Shown: positions 16,343 through 24,194 of the stretch, piece after piece | Layout of the letters: every line of letters starts with the position of its first letter | Position numbering within the stretch: position 1 is the stretch's first letter | Assembly (NCBI GenBank): GCA_035763085.1 | Contig: DASUBV010000253.1 | Location: forward strand, 1 to 58,276 | Direction: 5' to 3' | Origin: DASUBV01 sp035763085 | Lineage (GTDB): Bacteria > Actinomycetota > Actinomycetes > Streptosporangiales > Streptosporangiaceae | Length of the DNA: 58,276 bases | Made by a program: the position numbers and the translations under genes | The notes under the pieces: generated by a model | Told to the model about the DNA's origin: nothing | Databases searched by the model: none | What the model saw: the letters and a program-made list of their open reading frames with translations, nothing else

Positions 16343-17989
16343 ATGCATGACCGCGACATCGTCGCTGCCATCGTCGCGGGTGACCCGGCCGGCCTGGCGG
16401 CGGCCTACGATACCTACGCCCAGGCCCTGCACGCCTACTGCCGGACGCTGCTCGCCGAGCCGGCCGACGCCGCCGACGCCGTGCAGGACACGTTCGTCAT
16501 CGCGGCGGCCCGGCTCGACCAGCTGCGCGACTGGGACCGGCTGCGGCCGTGGCTGTACGCGGTGGCCAGGAACGAGTGCCATCGCCGGCTGCGCAGCTAT
16601 GCCCGGCAGGCCGAGCTGGATGCGGCCGGCGAGGTGACCGACGCCACCGCCGACGTTGGCGGGCCGGCCGAGCGCCGCGAGCTGCAGGCCCTGGTGCTGG
16701 CCGCGATCGGCGGCCTGAATCACGGCGACCGGGAGATCATCGAGCTCAACCTGCGCCACGAGCTGGACGGCGCCGACCTGGCCGACGCGCTCGGCGTCCC
16801 GGTCAACCAGGCCCACGCGCTGGTCTCCCGGGCCCGCGCCCATCTGGAGCGCTCGCTGGGCGCGCTGCTGGTGGCCCGGACCGGCCGGCGACAGTGCGCC
16901 GAGCTGGACCAGATGCTGTCGGACTGGGGCGGCGAGCTGACCATCCTGCTGCGCAAGCGGGTTGCCCGGCACATCGATCACTGCGACATCTGCGGGTCGC
17001 GCAAGCGCCGCGAGCTCAGCCCGGCGATGCTGCTGAGCATCCTGCCGCTGGCGGTTGCCCCGGTCGGGCTGCGCAATCAGGTGCTGCGGCTGGTGTCCGA
17101 CCACGGCGGCGATGCCGCCCGGTACCGGGCGCACGTCGCCGCGCGCGCGGAGCCGTTCGCCCAGTCCGGCTTCCCCGTTCAGGTCGTGCCGGCCGGCGAG
17201 CCGGGGGAGCAGAGCGCGTCCCAGGACGACGACTGGCCGGACGACGGGCCGGGACCCGAGGGCCCGGCCGGCGAGGACGCGTACTGGGAGTACCAGCCGC
17301 GCCCGCGGCGCCCCCGCGCGCTGGTGCTGGGCTCGGCAGCCGCGCTGATCCTGCTGGCCGGCGTCGGCAGCGCCAGCTACGTGCTGATCGGCGGCAGCGG
17401 GCCAGCGGCGGCGCACAAGGTGGCAGCCGGCGACCCGGTCGCGACGGTCGACCCGCCGGCGCCGGTCACCACGGCGCCCTCGCCCGACCCCGGCCCCACC
17501 ACCAGTTCCGGCACGCCTACCCCGACTCCAGCGCCCCCGGCGTCGACGTCGGTGCCCGCCGCGCCGCCGCCTGCCCCGTCCACCTCGGCCGCGCCGACCC
17601 GGCGGCCGACCCCGCGGCCGAGTTCCTCCAAGCCGGCTCCCTCGCCGACCTCCACCCCGACCAGGAAGCCGGCCACGATCTCGGCCAGTCCCCTGAACAT
17701 CACGCTTGACGCGGCGGATGACTACGCCTCGACGTTCACGCTGACCGCCAGCAACGGCCCGGTGACCTACAAGGTCACGGCCCCGGCCGGCCTGAGCGTG
17801 TCGTCACCATCAGGCACCGTGCAGGTGGGCACCCCGGTGACCATCCAGGTGTCAGTGACTGCTGGGGCGGTTCCGAAGTCGGGCGACAATCCCATCAGCG
17901 TGTCTCCTGACGCCATCACCGTCGACGCCGACTACGAGCCGCCGGCGACCGCCGGCCTGCCCGGCCTGGTGACCCGGCTGGGTCTCTAG
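16343..17989 (+). CDS. ECF sigma factor fused to zinc-finger anti-sigma-like segment, membrane anchor and extracellular domain
   Basis: A 548-aa protein. Residues ~20-90 form sigma region 2 (DAADAVQDTFVIAAARL, LRPWLYAVARNE) and ~115-175 sigma region 4 with its helix-turn-helix. Then comes an anti-sigma-type zinc motif, His210-x3-Cys214-x2-Cys217 with Cys185 upstream. One membrane helix spans ~325-348, followed by a Pro/Thr/Ser-rich linker (~360-450) and a C-terminal beta-rich Ig-like/BACON-like domain, presumably outside the cell. The layout suggests a membrane-tethered sigma factor that must be released or act at the membrane. No separate anti-sigma gene is adjacent. ATG 16343 starts region 1.2 directly. 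Target genes are unknown. Confidence 0.85.
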   Translation: MHDRDIVAAIVAGDPAGLAAAYDTYAQALHAYCRTLLAEPADAADAVQDTFVIAAARLDQLRDWDRLRPWLYAVARNECHRRLRSYARQAELDAAGEVTDATADVGGPAERRELQALVLAAIGGLNHGDREIIELNLRHELDGADLADALGVPVNQAHALVSRARAHLERSLGALLVARTGRRQCAELDQMLSDWGGELTILLRKRVARHIDHCDICGSRKRRELSPAMLLSILPLAVAPVGLRNQVLRLVSDHGGDAARYRAHVAARAEPFAQSGFPVQVVPAGEPGEQSASQDDDWPDDGPGPEGPAGEDAYWEYQPRPRRPRALVLGSAAALILLAGVGSASYVLIGGSGPAAAHKVAAGDPVATVDPPAPVTTAPSPDPGPTTSSGTPTPTPAPPASTSVPAAPPPAPSTSAAPTRRPTPRPSSSKPAPSPTSTPTRKPATISASPLNITLDAADDYASTFTLTASNGPVTYKVTAPAGLSVSSPSGTVQVGTPVTIQVSVTAGAVPKSGDNPISVSPDAITVDADYEPPATAGLPGLVTRLGL

Positions 17990-18117
17990 AGGGCATCGCG
18001 CAGCTCCTGACAGGCCGCCGCCATCACCGCAACCGGCCGGGGGTCGCCGTCTTCCTGCGTGGCTGCCGGGCCAAGCCGTTCGCGGCGGGCCGCCTGCTGG
18101 ACCGGTTCGGGCCGGGC
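17990..18117. other. Short convergent gap, nothing recognised
   Basis: The 128 bp between the sigma factor stop and the PPOX gene stop contain no gene or clear terminator that I can identify. Confidence 0.5.
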
Positions 18118-18567
18118 CTACTCGACCGGGTTGGAGTACAGGCGCTCCGGGGCGAGCAGCACCGCGGCGCGGCCCTCCTCAGCCATCACTGCGTCGTAGC
18201 GGGCCCAGTCCTCATGCGTCCCGCCGGCCGCGGTGAACACATCGCGCAGCAGCACGCGCAGCGCGTTGGCATCCACGCCGGGCATCGGGTCATCGGGGCC
18301 CGCCAGGCTGGCCGGGCCCTCGGCGGCGGCCCACTCCCAGCCGGCCCGGACCACGATGCTGGCCCGCGGCCGGGTCCGCAGGTTGGCCAGCTTGGCCGTG
18401 CCGCGCCGGGTCGTGAATCCGATGACCGGCATCCCGGTCACCGGGTGGGCGAGCACCCCCGCGTTGACTACCGACGACTGGATCGTGCCATCCGCGCGCA
18501 GGGTGGATACCACGCTCAGTCCGTGGTCCCGCCGCACCAGGCCGGAGAAGCCGGCGAGATCGGTCAT
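18118..18567 (-). CDS. PPOX-class (pyridoxamine 5'-phosphate oxidase-like) flavin/F420 protein
   Basis: A 149-aa split-barrel protein. It shows the common order LSVVSTLRADGTIQSSVVNAG, PVIGFTTRRGTAKLANLRTRPRASIVV and a C-terminal RAAVLLAPERLYSNP. Actinobacterial members often bind coenzyme F420 and act as reductases, while others bind FMN or haem; the sequence does not settle which. ATG at 18567 (MTDLAGF) fits the domain start; another ATG at 18597 would add ten residues. It lies 68 bp downstream of the MaoC gene on the same strand and may be the last gene of that operon. Confidence 0.82.
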   Translation of the reverse strand: MTDLAGFSGLVRRDHGLSVVSTLRADGTIQSSVVNAGVLAHPVTGMPVIGFTTRRGTAKLANLRTRPRASIVVRAGWEWAAAEGPASLAGPDDPMPGVDANALRVLLRDVFTAAGGTHEDWARYDAVMAEEGRAAVLLAPERLYSNPVE

Positions 18568-18635
18568 GGGCCTGACTGTACCTGGCCGGTCTGACATCGG
18601 TGTCCGGGAATCCGGCCCGCGGGCAGCGCCGGCGG

Positions 18636-19139
18636 CTACCCGGCAGCGCGGCGGCGGATCAGGTTCATGGCCGTCAGGCGCAGCACGTCCTGGCCGGCCT
18701 GGTTGATCAGCTGCACCCGGGTGCGGACCAGCCCGCGGTCCGGCTTGCTGCGCGACGGCCTGGCCTCCAGGATCTCGGCCCGCAGGTGCACCGAGTCGCC
18801 CGGCCGCAGCGGGGCCGGCCAGCGCAGCTCGTCAATGCCGGGCGAGGCCAGGCTGGCCACCCGGGACAGGTAGTGATCAGCCAGCAGCCGCATCGTCACC
18901 CCGGCGGTGTGCCAGCCGCTGGCGATCAGGCCACCGAACGGCCCGGCGGCGGCGAACCCGGCATCGGTGTGGATCGGCTGCGGGTCGAATTCCCCGGCGA
19001 ACGCCAGGATCTCGGCCTCGGTCACGGTGGCGTAGCCGTACGCATAGACCGCGCCCGGCGGGTAATCCTCGAAGTAGCGGTCGTCGATGGGCGCGGCGAA
19101 GTCCCGCTCGCCCAGCGACCGGGTGGCGGGCGCGGTCAC
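18636..19139 (-). CDS. MaoC-like hotdog dehydratase
   Basis: A 167-aa single hotdog-fold protein. The catalytic helix carries FDPQPIHTD (Asp-His pair) and GLIASGWHTAG, the pattern of MaoC/R-specific enoyl-CoA hydratases. The remaining parts (RWPAPLRPGDSVHLRAEILEARPS) match the family. Substrate is presumably a CoA or related thioester, but this is not certain. Its ATG overlaps the stop of the upstream MetE-like gene by four bases (ATGA), so the two are translated together; that coupling ties a hydratase-type enzyme to a methyltransferase-type operon, which is unexpected. Confidence 0.88.
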   Translation of the reverse strand: MTAPATRSLGERDFAAPIDDRYFEDYPPGAVYAYGYATVTEAEILAFAGEFDPQPIHTDAGFAAAGPFGGLIASGWHTAGVTMRLLADHYLSRVASLASPGIDELRWPAPLRPGDSVHLRAEILEARPSRSKPDRGLVRTRVQLINQAGQDVLRLTAMNLIRRRAAG

Positions 19140-20164
19140 GCGGCGCCCGCCCCGGCCCGCAGCTTCACCGCCGCGCCGGTCATGGCGCGCAGCTTGCCCG
19201 CCGCCACGTCTCTGGGCAGGTACTTCATGCCGCAGTCGGGAGCCAGCACGATCTTGTCGGCGGGCACGTACGGCAGCGCGCGCTCGGCCCGGCGGGTGAC
19301 CTCGCCGGCGCTTTCCACCGTCATGTCATTCAGGTCGAGCACGCCCAGGATGATCGTCTTGCCCGGCAGCTCGGCCAGCACCGCGCAGTCCAGCCCGGAC
19401 TGCGCCGTCTCGATCGAGATCTGGTCAGCGGTGCAGGCCGCCAGCTCGGGCAGGAACGAGTAGCCCGACGGCCGGTCGTGGATGATCGCCGCGTAGCCGA
19501 AGCACAGGTGCACGGCGGTCGTGCCGGTGATCCCCTCCAGCGCCCGGTTCAGTGCCGCCACGCCGTACTGCCGGGCTGCCTCCGGCCGGGCCTGCAGGTA
19601 CGGCTCGTCGAGCTGGACGATGTCCGCGCCCGCCGCGAACAGGTCGGCGACCTCGGCATTAACCGCCTCGGCGTAGCCCATGGCCGCCGCCTCGGCGCTC
19701 GGATAGTAGTCGTTCTGCGCCTGCTGGGACATCGTGAACGGGCCCGGCACGGTGATCTTGATGGTCCGGTCGGTGTGCGCGCGCAGGTACTCGACGTCGG
19801 CGACCTCGACCGGCTCGCGGCGCCGGATCGGCCCGGTGATGCGCGGGACCGGGTTCGGGTGGCCGCTGCGGTCCAGCGCCGTGCCGGGGTTGTCGATGTC
19901 CACGCCGTCCAGGGCGGTGGCGAACGCGTTGGAGTAGCTCTCCCGGCGGATCTCGCCGTCGGTGATGATGTCCAGCCCGGCCTGCTCCTGGTCATCGATG
20001 GCCAGCCGGGTGGCGTCACGCTGCGCCTCGCCCAGGAACTCCGGCTGCACCCGCCACAGCTCGGTGGCCCGTACCCGGGGCGGAAACCGGTCGGCCAGCC
20101 GTGGCCGGTCGATCAGCCAGTCCGGCTGCGGGTAGCTGCCGACCAGGGATGTCGGGAAGAGCAT
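19136..20164 (-). CDS. Stand-alone MetE C-terminal (cobalamin-independent methionine synthase-like) protein 1
   Basis: A 342-aa zinc methyltransferase barrel equal to the C-terminal half of MetE; the N-terminal folate-binding half is absent. Predicted zinc ligands are His219 and Cys221 (VHLCFG), Glu252 (ISIET) and Cys311 (APDCGMKYL), all present. DIITDGEIRRES and VPGPFTMS are also typical. The family transfers methyl or alkyl groups to thiols: folate-independent methionine synthases, thiol methyltransferases and epoxyalkane:CoM transferase are known members. ATG at 20164 follows GGAGG by four bases. It is the second MetE-type gene in this operon and is coupled to the MaoC gene. Confidence 0.85.
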   Translation of the reverse strand: MLFPTSLVGSYPQPDWLIDRPRLADRFPPRVRATELWRVQPEFLGEAQRDATRLAIDDQEQAGLDIITDGEIRRESYSNAFATALDGVDIDNPGTALDRSGHPNPVPRITGPIRRREPVEVADVEYLRAHTDRTIKITVPGPFTMSQQAQNDYYPSAEAAAMGYAEAVNAEVADLFAAGADIVQLDEPYLQARPEAARQYGVAALNRALEGITGTTAVHLCFGYAAIIHDRPSGYSFLPELAACTADQISIETAQSGLDCAVLAELPGKTIILGVLDLNDMTVESAGEVTRRAERALPYVPADKIVLAPDCGMKYLPRDVAAGKLRAMTGAAVKLRAGAGAA

Positions 20165-20260
20165 GCTGCCTCCGCATCGCGCCATGCCGGGGCGCAGGGC
20201 CGTCCCGGTCGCGGTCCAGGCCCCAGTATGCCCGCCCGGCCCCGGGCCGCCCGGACGGGC

Positions 20261-21322
20261 TCAGCCCAGCTCGCCCCGGACCCGCGCGGCGCCGGCCACC
20301 AGCGCGGCCAGCTTGGCCCGGGCGGCGTCCCCGCTGAGCTGGCGCAGTCCGCAGTCCGGGTTCACCGACAGCCGGTCGGCCGGCACGTACCGCAGGCCGC
20401 GGCGGATCCGGGCCGCGACCAGCTCGGCCGTCTCGACCTGCTCGGTGCGCACGTCGATCACGCCCAGGCCCAGGCCGCGGTCCCAGCCGTAGCGCTCCAG
20501 CAGCACCAGCTCGTCATCGCCGCGGCGGGCGAACTCCAGGGCCAGCTGGTCGATCCTGGCATCCTGGACGGCGGGGAACAGGAAGTCGTAATGCCCTTCC
20601 CACAGCGGCCGGGCATACCGGTTGCCGTAGCAGACATGCAGCACCCAGGTGACGCCGGGCACGTCGGTGACGATGTTCACGGCCTCCACGGCGAGCGCGG
20701 CCTGGTCGGGGTAGCCGGCCCGGAACGGCTCGTCGATCTGCAGCACCCGGGCGCCGGCCGCGGCCAGCCGCTGTGCCTCGGCATGCAGGTGCCGCGCCAG
20801 CGCGCGGACCAGGTCAGCCCGGTCGTGGTAGGCGTCGCCGCGGATCCGGCGGGACAGCGAGAACGCGCCGGTCATCGACACCTTCAGCGGCAGGCCGGTG
20901 AGCGCGCTGGCGAACCGGAAGTCCTCGGCCAGGCCCAGCCCGGGGCCGCCGGGCTCGGGCTCGGGCAGCGGCTGGCTGAGCACCACGTCCAGGTAGTCGA
21001 GGTAGTCGGCCTTGGCCGGCTGCGGGATCTGCACGCCGGGCAGCCGCGGCAGGACGTAGTCGATGTCGTTGTCGCGGCGCAGCTCGCCGTCGGAGATGAG
21101 GTCGATCCCGGCCCGGTCCTGGTCGACGATCGCCGCCTTGGCCGCCATGTCCAGGATCTCGTCGAGGTACCGGCGGCTGATCCGGCGCTGGTAGTAGTCG
21201 TTCTTGAGCTGGCCCAGCCACTCGGGGACAGCGAATGACCCGATGACGGAGGTGGGCAGCAGCCGTCCGGTCGCCGCGCCCGTGCCGCTCATGCCGGTGC
21301 CGGCCACCCCCGTGCCGCTCAC
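20261..21322 (-). CDS. Stand-alone MetE C-terminal (cobalamin-independent methionine synthase-like) protein 2
   Basis: A 353-aa MetE C-terminal-type barrel that differs clearly from its neighbour at 19136. Zinc ligands are conserved: His229 and Cys231 (LHVCYGN), Glu263 and Cys324 (NPDCGLRQL). The methyl-binding side reads DLISDGELRRDNDIDYV and VSMTGAFSLSRRI. Relative to paralogue 1 it has a longer insert around residues 100-130 (EPEPGGPGLG). The start is probably GTG 21322, overlapping the upstream stop as GTGA; an ATG lies at 21292 after a Gly/Thr-repeat lead (SGTGVAGTGMSGTG). Either two related thiol substrates or a two-step relay could explain the pair; neither is shown. Confidence 0.85.
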   Translation of the reverse strand: MSGTGVAGTGMSGTGAATGRLLPTSVIGSFAVPEWLGQLKNDYYQRRISRRYLDEILDMAAKAAIVDQDRAGIDLISDGELRRDNDIDYVLPRLPGVQIPQPAKADYLDYLDVVLSQPLPEPEPGGPGLGLAEDFRFASALTGLPLKVSMTGAFSLSRRIRGDAYHDRADLVRALARHLHAEAQRLAAAGARVLQIDEPFRAGYPDQAALAVEAVNIVTDVPGVTWVLHVCYGNRYARPLWEGHYDFLFPAVQDARIDQLALEFARRGDDELVLLERYGWDRGLGLGVIDVRTEQVETAELVAARIRRGLRYVPADRLSVNPDCGLRQLSGDAARAKLAALVAGAARVRGELG

Positions 21323-22842
21323 TCCCGCACCGCCGCGGTCAGCGTGCTGACGTTCGCCGAGGGGCGCTGCGCGAACGGGGCGATCCGCACGTCGAAGCCG
21401 GCCCGGCCGCCGACGTGGCGCAGCAGCGGGCCGTTGACCCAGTTGACCACCGAGCCGTCGTACTTGCCGGGCCCGTGGAACCTGCTCAGGTACTCGCCGA
21501 CGTCGGTGACAAACAGGTCGTGGCAGGTCAGGCGGCCGAACGGATGCAGCAGCGGCAGCGTGTCGGCGAAGCTGCTCAGTGCCCCGTTGTTGACCTGGAG
21601 GCGGATGTCGCCGCCGGTCTCCAGCTGCGAGCGGAGCATCTCGCCGGTCAGGTCGGGGCCGATCCGGTAGGAGTCCAGGCCCTCGATCGGCACATAGCGA
21701 TCCTGCAGCCGCACGGCGGTCCAGGTCTGCCGCCAGAAGTCCAGGGCGGCGGGCGGCTCGCCGAAGTGCTGCGGCAGTGCGTCGCACAGCAGCTCGGGGC
21801 CCAGCCGCAGCAGCTTGGCGATCAGGCTGGGCACCGCGGCGACCCGGGCCGAGCAGCGGCGGGCGATGCGCCGGGCCGCCGCGGCCGGCAGGACCGCCCG
21901 GGTCTGCACCTGATAGGAGCGGCCGCCGATCCGGGCGACCTCGTCGGTGGGCAGGTTGTCGTAGACGTTGGAGATGTAGACCAGGAACGCCTTGCCGCGC
22001 AGGAAGCCGAGGCTCTCCGACGGCCGGGTGGCGTCGACCACCAGCGAGGTGACGTGCTCGCCGTGGTGCGCCACGGCCTGCCGGGCGCGGCCCAGGACGT
22101 GCGGGGAGTAGTCGCCCATCAGGTAGTGCAGGCGGCGGTAGTAGTCACGGTGGTGCGCGCGGGACAGGGCCACGAACTCATCCAGCCAGGCCCGGGCCTG
22201 GCCGCCGTTGCCCACGCCCAGCTCGACCACGTACAGCTCGGCGGGCAGCGCGCCGCGCGCGTCGAGGTCGTCCCAGATCTTGAACAGCTCCAGGATGAGC
22301 TCGCGGACGGCGGCGGTGTTGCGGGCATCGCTGGCCCCGCCGGGCAGCGCGCGCTCATACTCCCGGCCGGTGAACTGCTCCCAGTGCGACAGCGCCTGCC
22401 AGTACAGCGAGTTGAACCGCCAGATGCAGCTGGCCGTCCCCGGCCCCCAGGGTTCCAGCGGCAGTGGCCGGGACGGGGCGGCCCGGCCGGAGCCGCGCTC
22501 CCGCTCGCGGGCCGCGACCAGCGCGCGGACCTGTGCCCCCAGGTCGGTGCCCGCCGCGCGGCGCAGGTCAATGGCCAGCTCCAGCGCAGCCTCAGCCGCC
22601 GGGGCGGCCCCGGCCCCGGCAGCAGCCCCGGCCGCCTCCGGCGGCTGCGGCCCGGCCAGGATCGGCCGCAGGTCAGCCGGCTCGCGGAAGCTGGAGCTGT
22701 ACTGGATCCAGTCCACGACCACGCGCAGCGCGGTCAGGTCGGCGGACCCGTCGGCGAGCGCTCGCAGCACGTCCGCGATGGCCGCCGTGGTCGCGGCCGG
22801 GTCGGCGCGCAGCCGGGCCACGGGCCGCACGTCAATCCGCAT
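21319..22842 (-). CDS. Methyltransferase-fold protein of unknown function (SAM-binding loop, MidA-like core)
   Basis: A 507-aa soluble protein. Residues 1-200 are a helical, Ala-rich region without recognised family. From ~203 a class I methyltransferase-like fold begins: LYVVELGVGNGGQARAW (motif I, Gly loop), LMGDYSPHVLGRARQ, and LVYISNVYDNLPTDE. The C-terminal part holds TCHDLFVTDVGEYL and SVVNWVNGPLLRHVGG. The general plan resembles the MidA-like methyltransferases, but I do not recognise the exact family. It overlaps the MetF-like gene by 11 bp and the second MetE-like gene by 4 bp, so it belongs tightly to this operon and may be its methyl donor or acceptor enzyme. Confidence 0.65.
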   Translation of the reverse strand: MRIDVRPVARLRADPAATTAAIADVLRALADGSADLTALRVVVDWIQYSSSFREPADLRPILAGPQPPEAAGAAAGAGAAPAAEAALELAIDLRRAAGTDLGAQVRALVAARERERGSGRAAPSRPLPLEPWGPGTASCIWRFNSLYWQALSHWEQFTGREYERALPGGASDARNTAAVRELILELFKIWDDLDARGALPAELYVVELGVGNGGQARAWLDEFVALSRAHHRDYYRRLHYLMGDYSPHVLGRARQAVAHHGEHVTSLVVDATRPSESLGFLRGKAFLVYISNVYDNLPTDEVARIGGRSYQVQTRAVLPAAAARRIARRCSARVAAVPSLIAKLLRLGPELLCDALPQHFGEPPAALDFWRQTWTAVRLQDRYVPIEGLDSYRIGPDLTGEMLRSQLETGGDIRLQVNNGALSSFADTLPLLHPFGRLTCHDLFVTDVGEYLSRFHGPGKYDGSVVNWVNGPLLRHVGGRAGFDVRIAPFAQRPSANVSTLTAAVRE

Positions 22843-23869
22843 GACCGGACCCGCCTCCGGCTGGCGGGCGCCGGGGCCCGAGCCCGGCCTGCTGCAGCAC
22901 GGCCGGGATGGCGGCCGGGGCGCCTGGCGCCATGACGTGCAGGCCGGCGACGCCGGGAATCTCGCGGATTGCGGCGATCAGCTCGGCGCACAGCCGCTCG
23001 CCCTCGGCCCGGAACGCCTCGGGGGAGCGGCGGCCGGCCAGCTCCAGCCGCCGGGTGACCCCGTCGGGGATGTGCACGCCCGGCAGCCGGGCCAGGTGCT
23101 GCAGGGCACGGGGGGACAGGACCGGGCCGACGCCGGCCAGAATCCGGCAGCGGTCGGTCAGGCCCAGGTCGGTGACCCTGGCCATCCACTGAGCGAAGCC
23201 CGGGACGTCGAACACGTACTGGGTCTGCGCGAACTCGGCCCCGGCGTCCACCTTGGCGGCCAGCCGCTTCGCGGTGGCGTCGCCCGGCCCGTCGGTCACG
23301 GCGCCGATCAGCCACGACGGGGGCGGGCGCAGCTCCCGGCCCGACATCAGGCGGCCGTGGTCGCGCATCGTCCGCGCGACGGCCAGCAGCTGGGTGCTGT
23401 CCAGGTCGAATACTGGCCTGGCCTCGGCGTGGTCGCCGTGCCGCGGGTGGTCGCCGGTCATGATCAGCACGCTCGGGATGCCCGCGGCCGAGGCGGCCAG
23501 CAGCTCCGACTGCAAGACGATGCGGTTGCGGTCCCGGCAGGTCAGCTGCAGCACGGGCTCGGCCCCGGCCGCGAGGACAGCCAGGCTGGCCGCCCAGCCG
23601 GCCAGCCGGGCGGTGGCGCCCTGGTTGTCGGTGATATTGACGGCGTGCACCCAGTCCCGGAGGATCTCCGCGGCCCGGCGGACGGGATCGGTGCTGGCCC
23701 CGCGGGGCGGGCCGATCTCGGCAGTGACGGCCAGCTCGCCCGCGGCCAGCGCGTGCTGGAGCAGCCCGCCGCCCGTGGCTGGCCCCCAGCCACCGGCGGG
23801 CTCCGGATGCCTCCTGCTGACCGGGCTGGTGCCCAGGTCAGCGTCCCGGCCGTCCGGATTGCCCGCCAT
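22832..23869 (-). CDS. Methylenetetrahydrofolate reductase (MetF-like)
   Basis: A 345-aa MTHFR-type barrel. Typical elements are VTAEIGPPRGASTDPV (with the catalytic Glu), VNITDNQGATARL, PVLQLTCRDRNR, VLIMTGDHPRHGD and AEFAQTQYVFDVPGFAQWM. The latter four are standard FAD- and folate-site strands. It would make 5-methyl-THF from methylene-THF or run in reverse. It is the first gene of the operon that continues with the methyltransferase-fold protein, two MetE-type proteins and MaoC. ATG at 23869 precedes an Asp/Pro-rich lead of about 35 residues. It is distinct in sequence from the MTHFR-like protein at 7188. Confidence 0.88.
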   Translation of the reverse strand: MAGNPDGRDADLGTSPVSRRHPEPAGGWGPATGGGLLQHALAAGELAVTAEIGPPRGASTDPVRRAAEILRDWVHAVNITDNQGATARLAGWAASLAVLAAGAEPVLQLTCRDRNRIVLQSELLAASAAGIPSVLIMTGDHPRHGDHAEARPVFDLDSTQLLAVARTMRDHGRLMSGRELRPPPSWLIGAVTDGPGDATAKRLAAKVDAGAEFAQTQYVFDVPGFAQWMARVTDLGLTDRCRILAGVGPVLSPRALQHLARLPGVHIPDGVTRRLELAGRRSPEAFRAEGERLCAELIAAIREIPGVAGLHVMAPGAPAAIPAVLQQAGLGPRRPPAGGGSGHAD

Positions 23870-23953
23870 GGGCCAGGAGCCTATCGTTCGCTCGCCTGGC
23901 CGGAGCCAGCCGGACACCGCACCGTCACCCGCATCCGCACCTCACCATCGTCC

Positions 23954-24068
23954 GCTTCCGCACCGCACGCCTGGCTGCTTCGGCACCGCACGCCTGGGCG
24001 CTTCCGCGCCGCACGCCTGGGCGCTTCCGCGCCGCACGCTCGGCCGCTTCCGGGCCGCGCCCTTGCCC
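23954..24068. repeat. Five tandem 23-bp repeats (plus a partial sixth)
   Basis: Units start GCTTCCG at 23954, 23977, 24000, 24023 and 24046, each exactly 23 bp; a degenerate sixth starts at 24069. The best conserved core is GCTTCCGCRCCGCACGCCTG. The array fills much of the 325-bp gap (23870-24194) between the MetF-like gene and the IspH-like gene. No gene is seen there. It may be a regulator-binding array upstream of the MetF operon or a simple minisatellite. Confidence 0.85.
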
Positions 24069-24194
24069 GCTTCCGCACACCCGCGTCACGCCCCGTACCA
24101 GCCCGCTGTCGCGGCCTGGCTCAGGTCGTGGCTGGCCGACCCGCGAGGTGGCCGGGCCGTGGCTGGTCCGGCCACGGCCCGGCCGGGAGGCCCG

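Noticed and set aside
19136..21322. Epoxyalkane:coenzyme M transferase pair for alkene degradation
   Set aside because: MetE-like proteins with this zinc motif include that enzyme, but no alkene monooxygenase, coenzyme M synthesis or short-chain dehydrogenase genes are nearby.
23954..24068. CRISPR array
   Set aside because: The 23-bp units follow each other without spacers and no cas genes are present.
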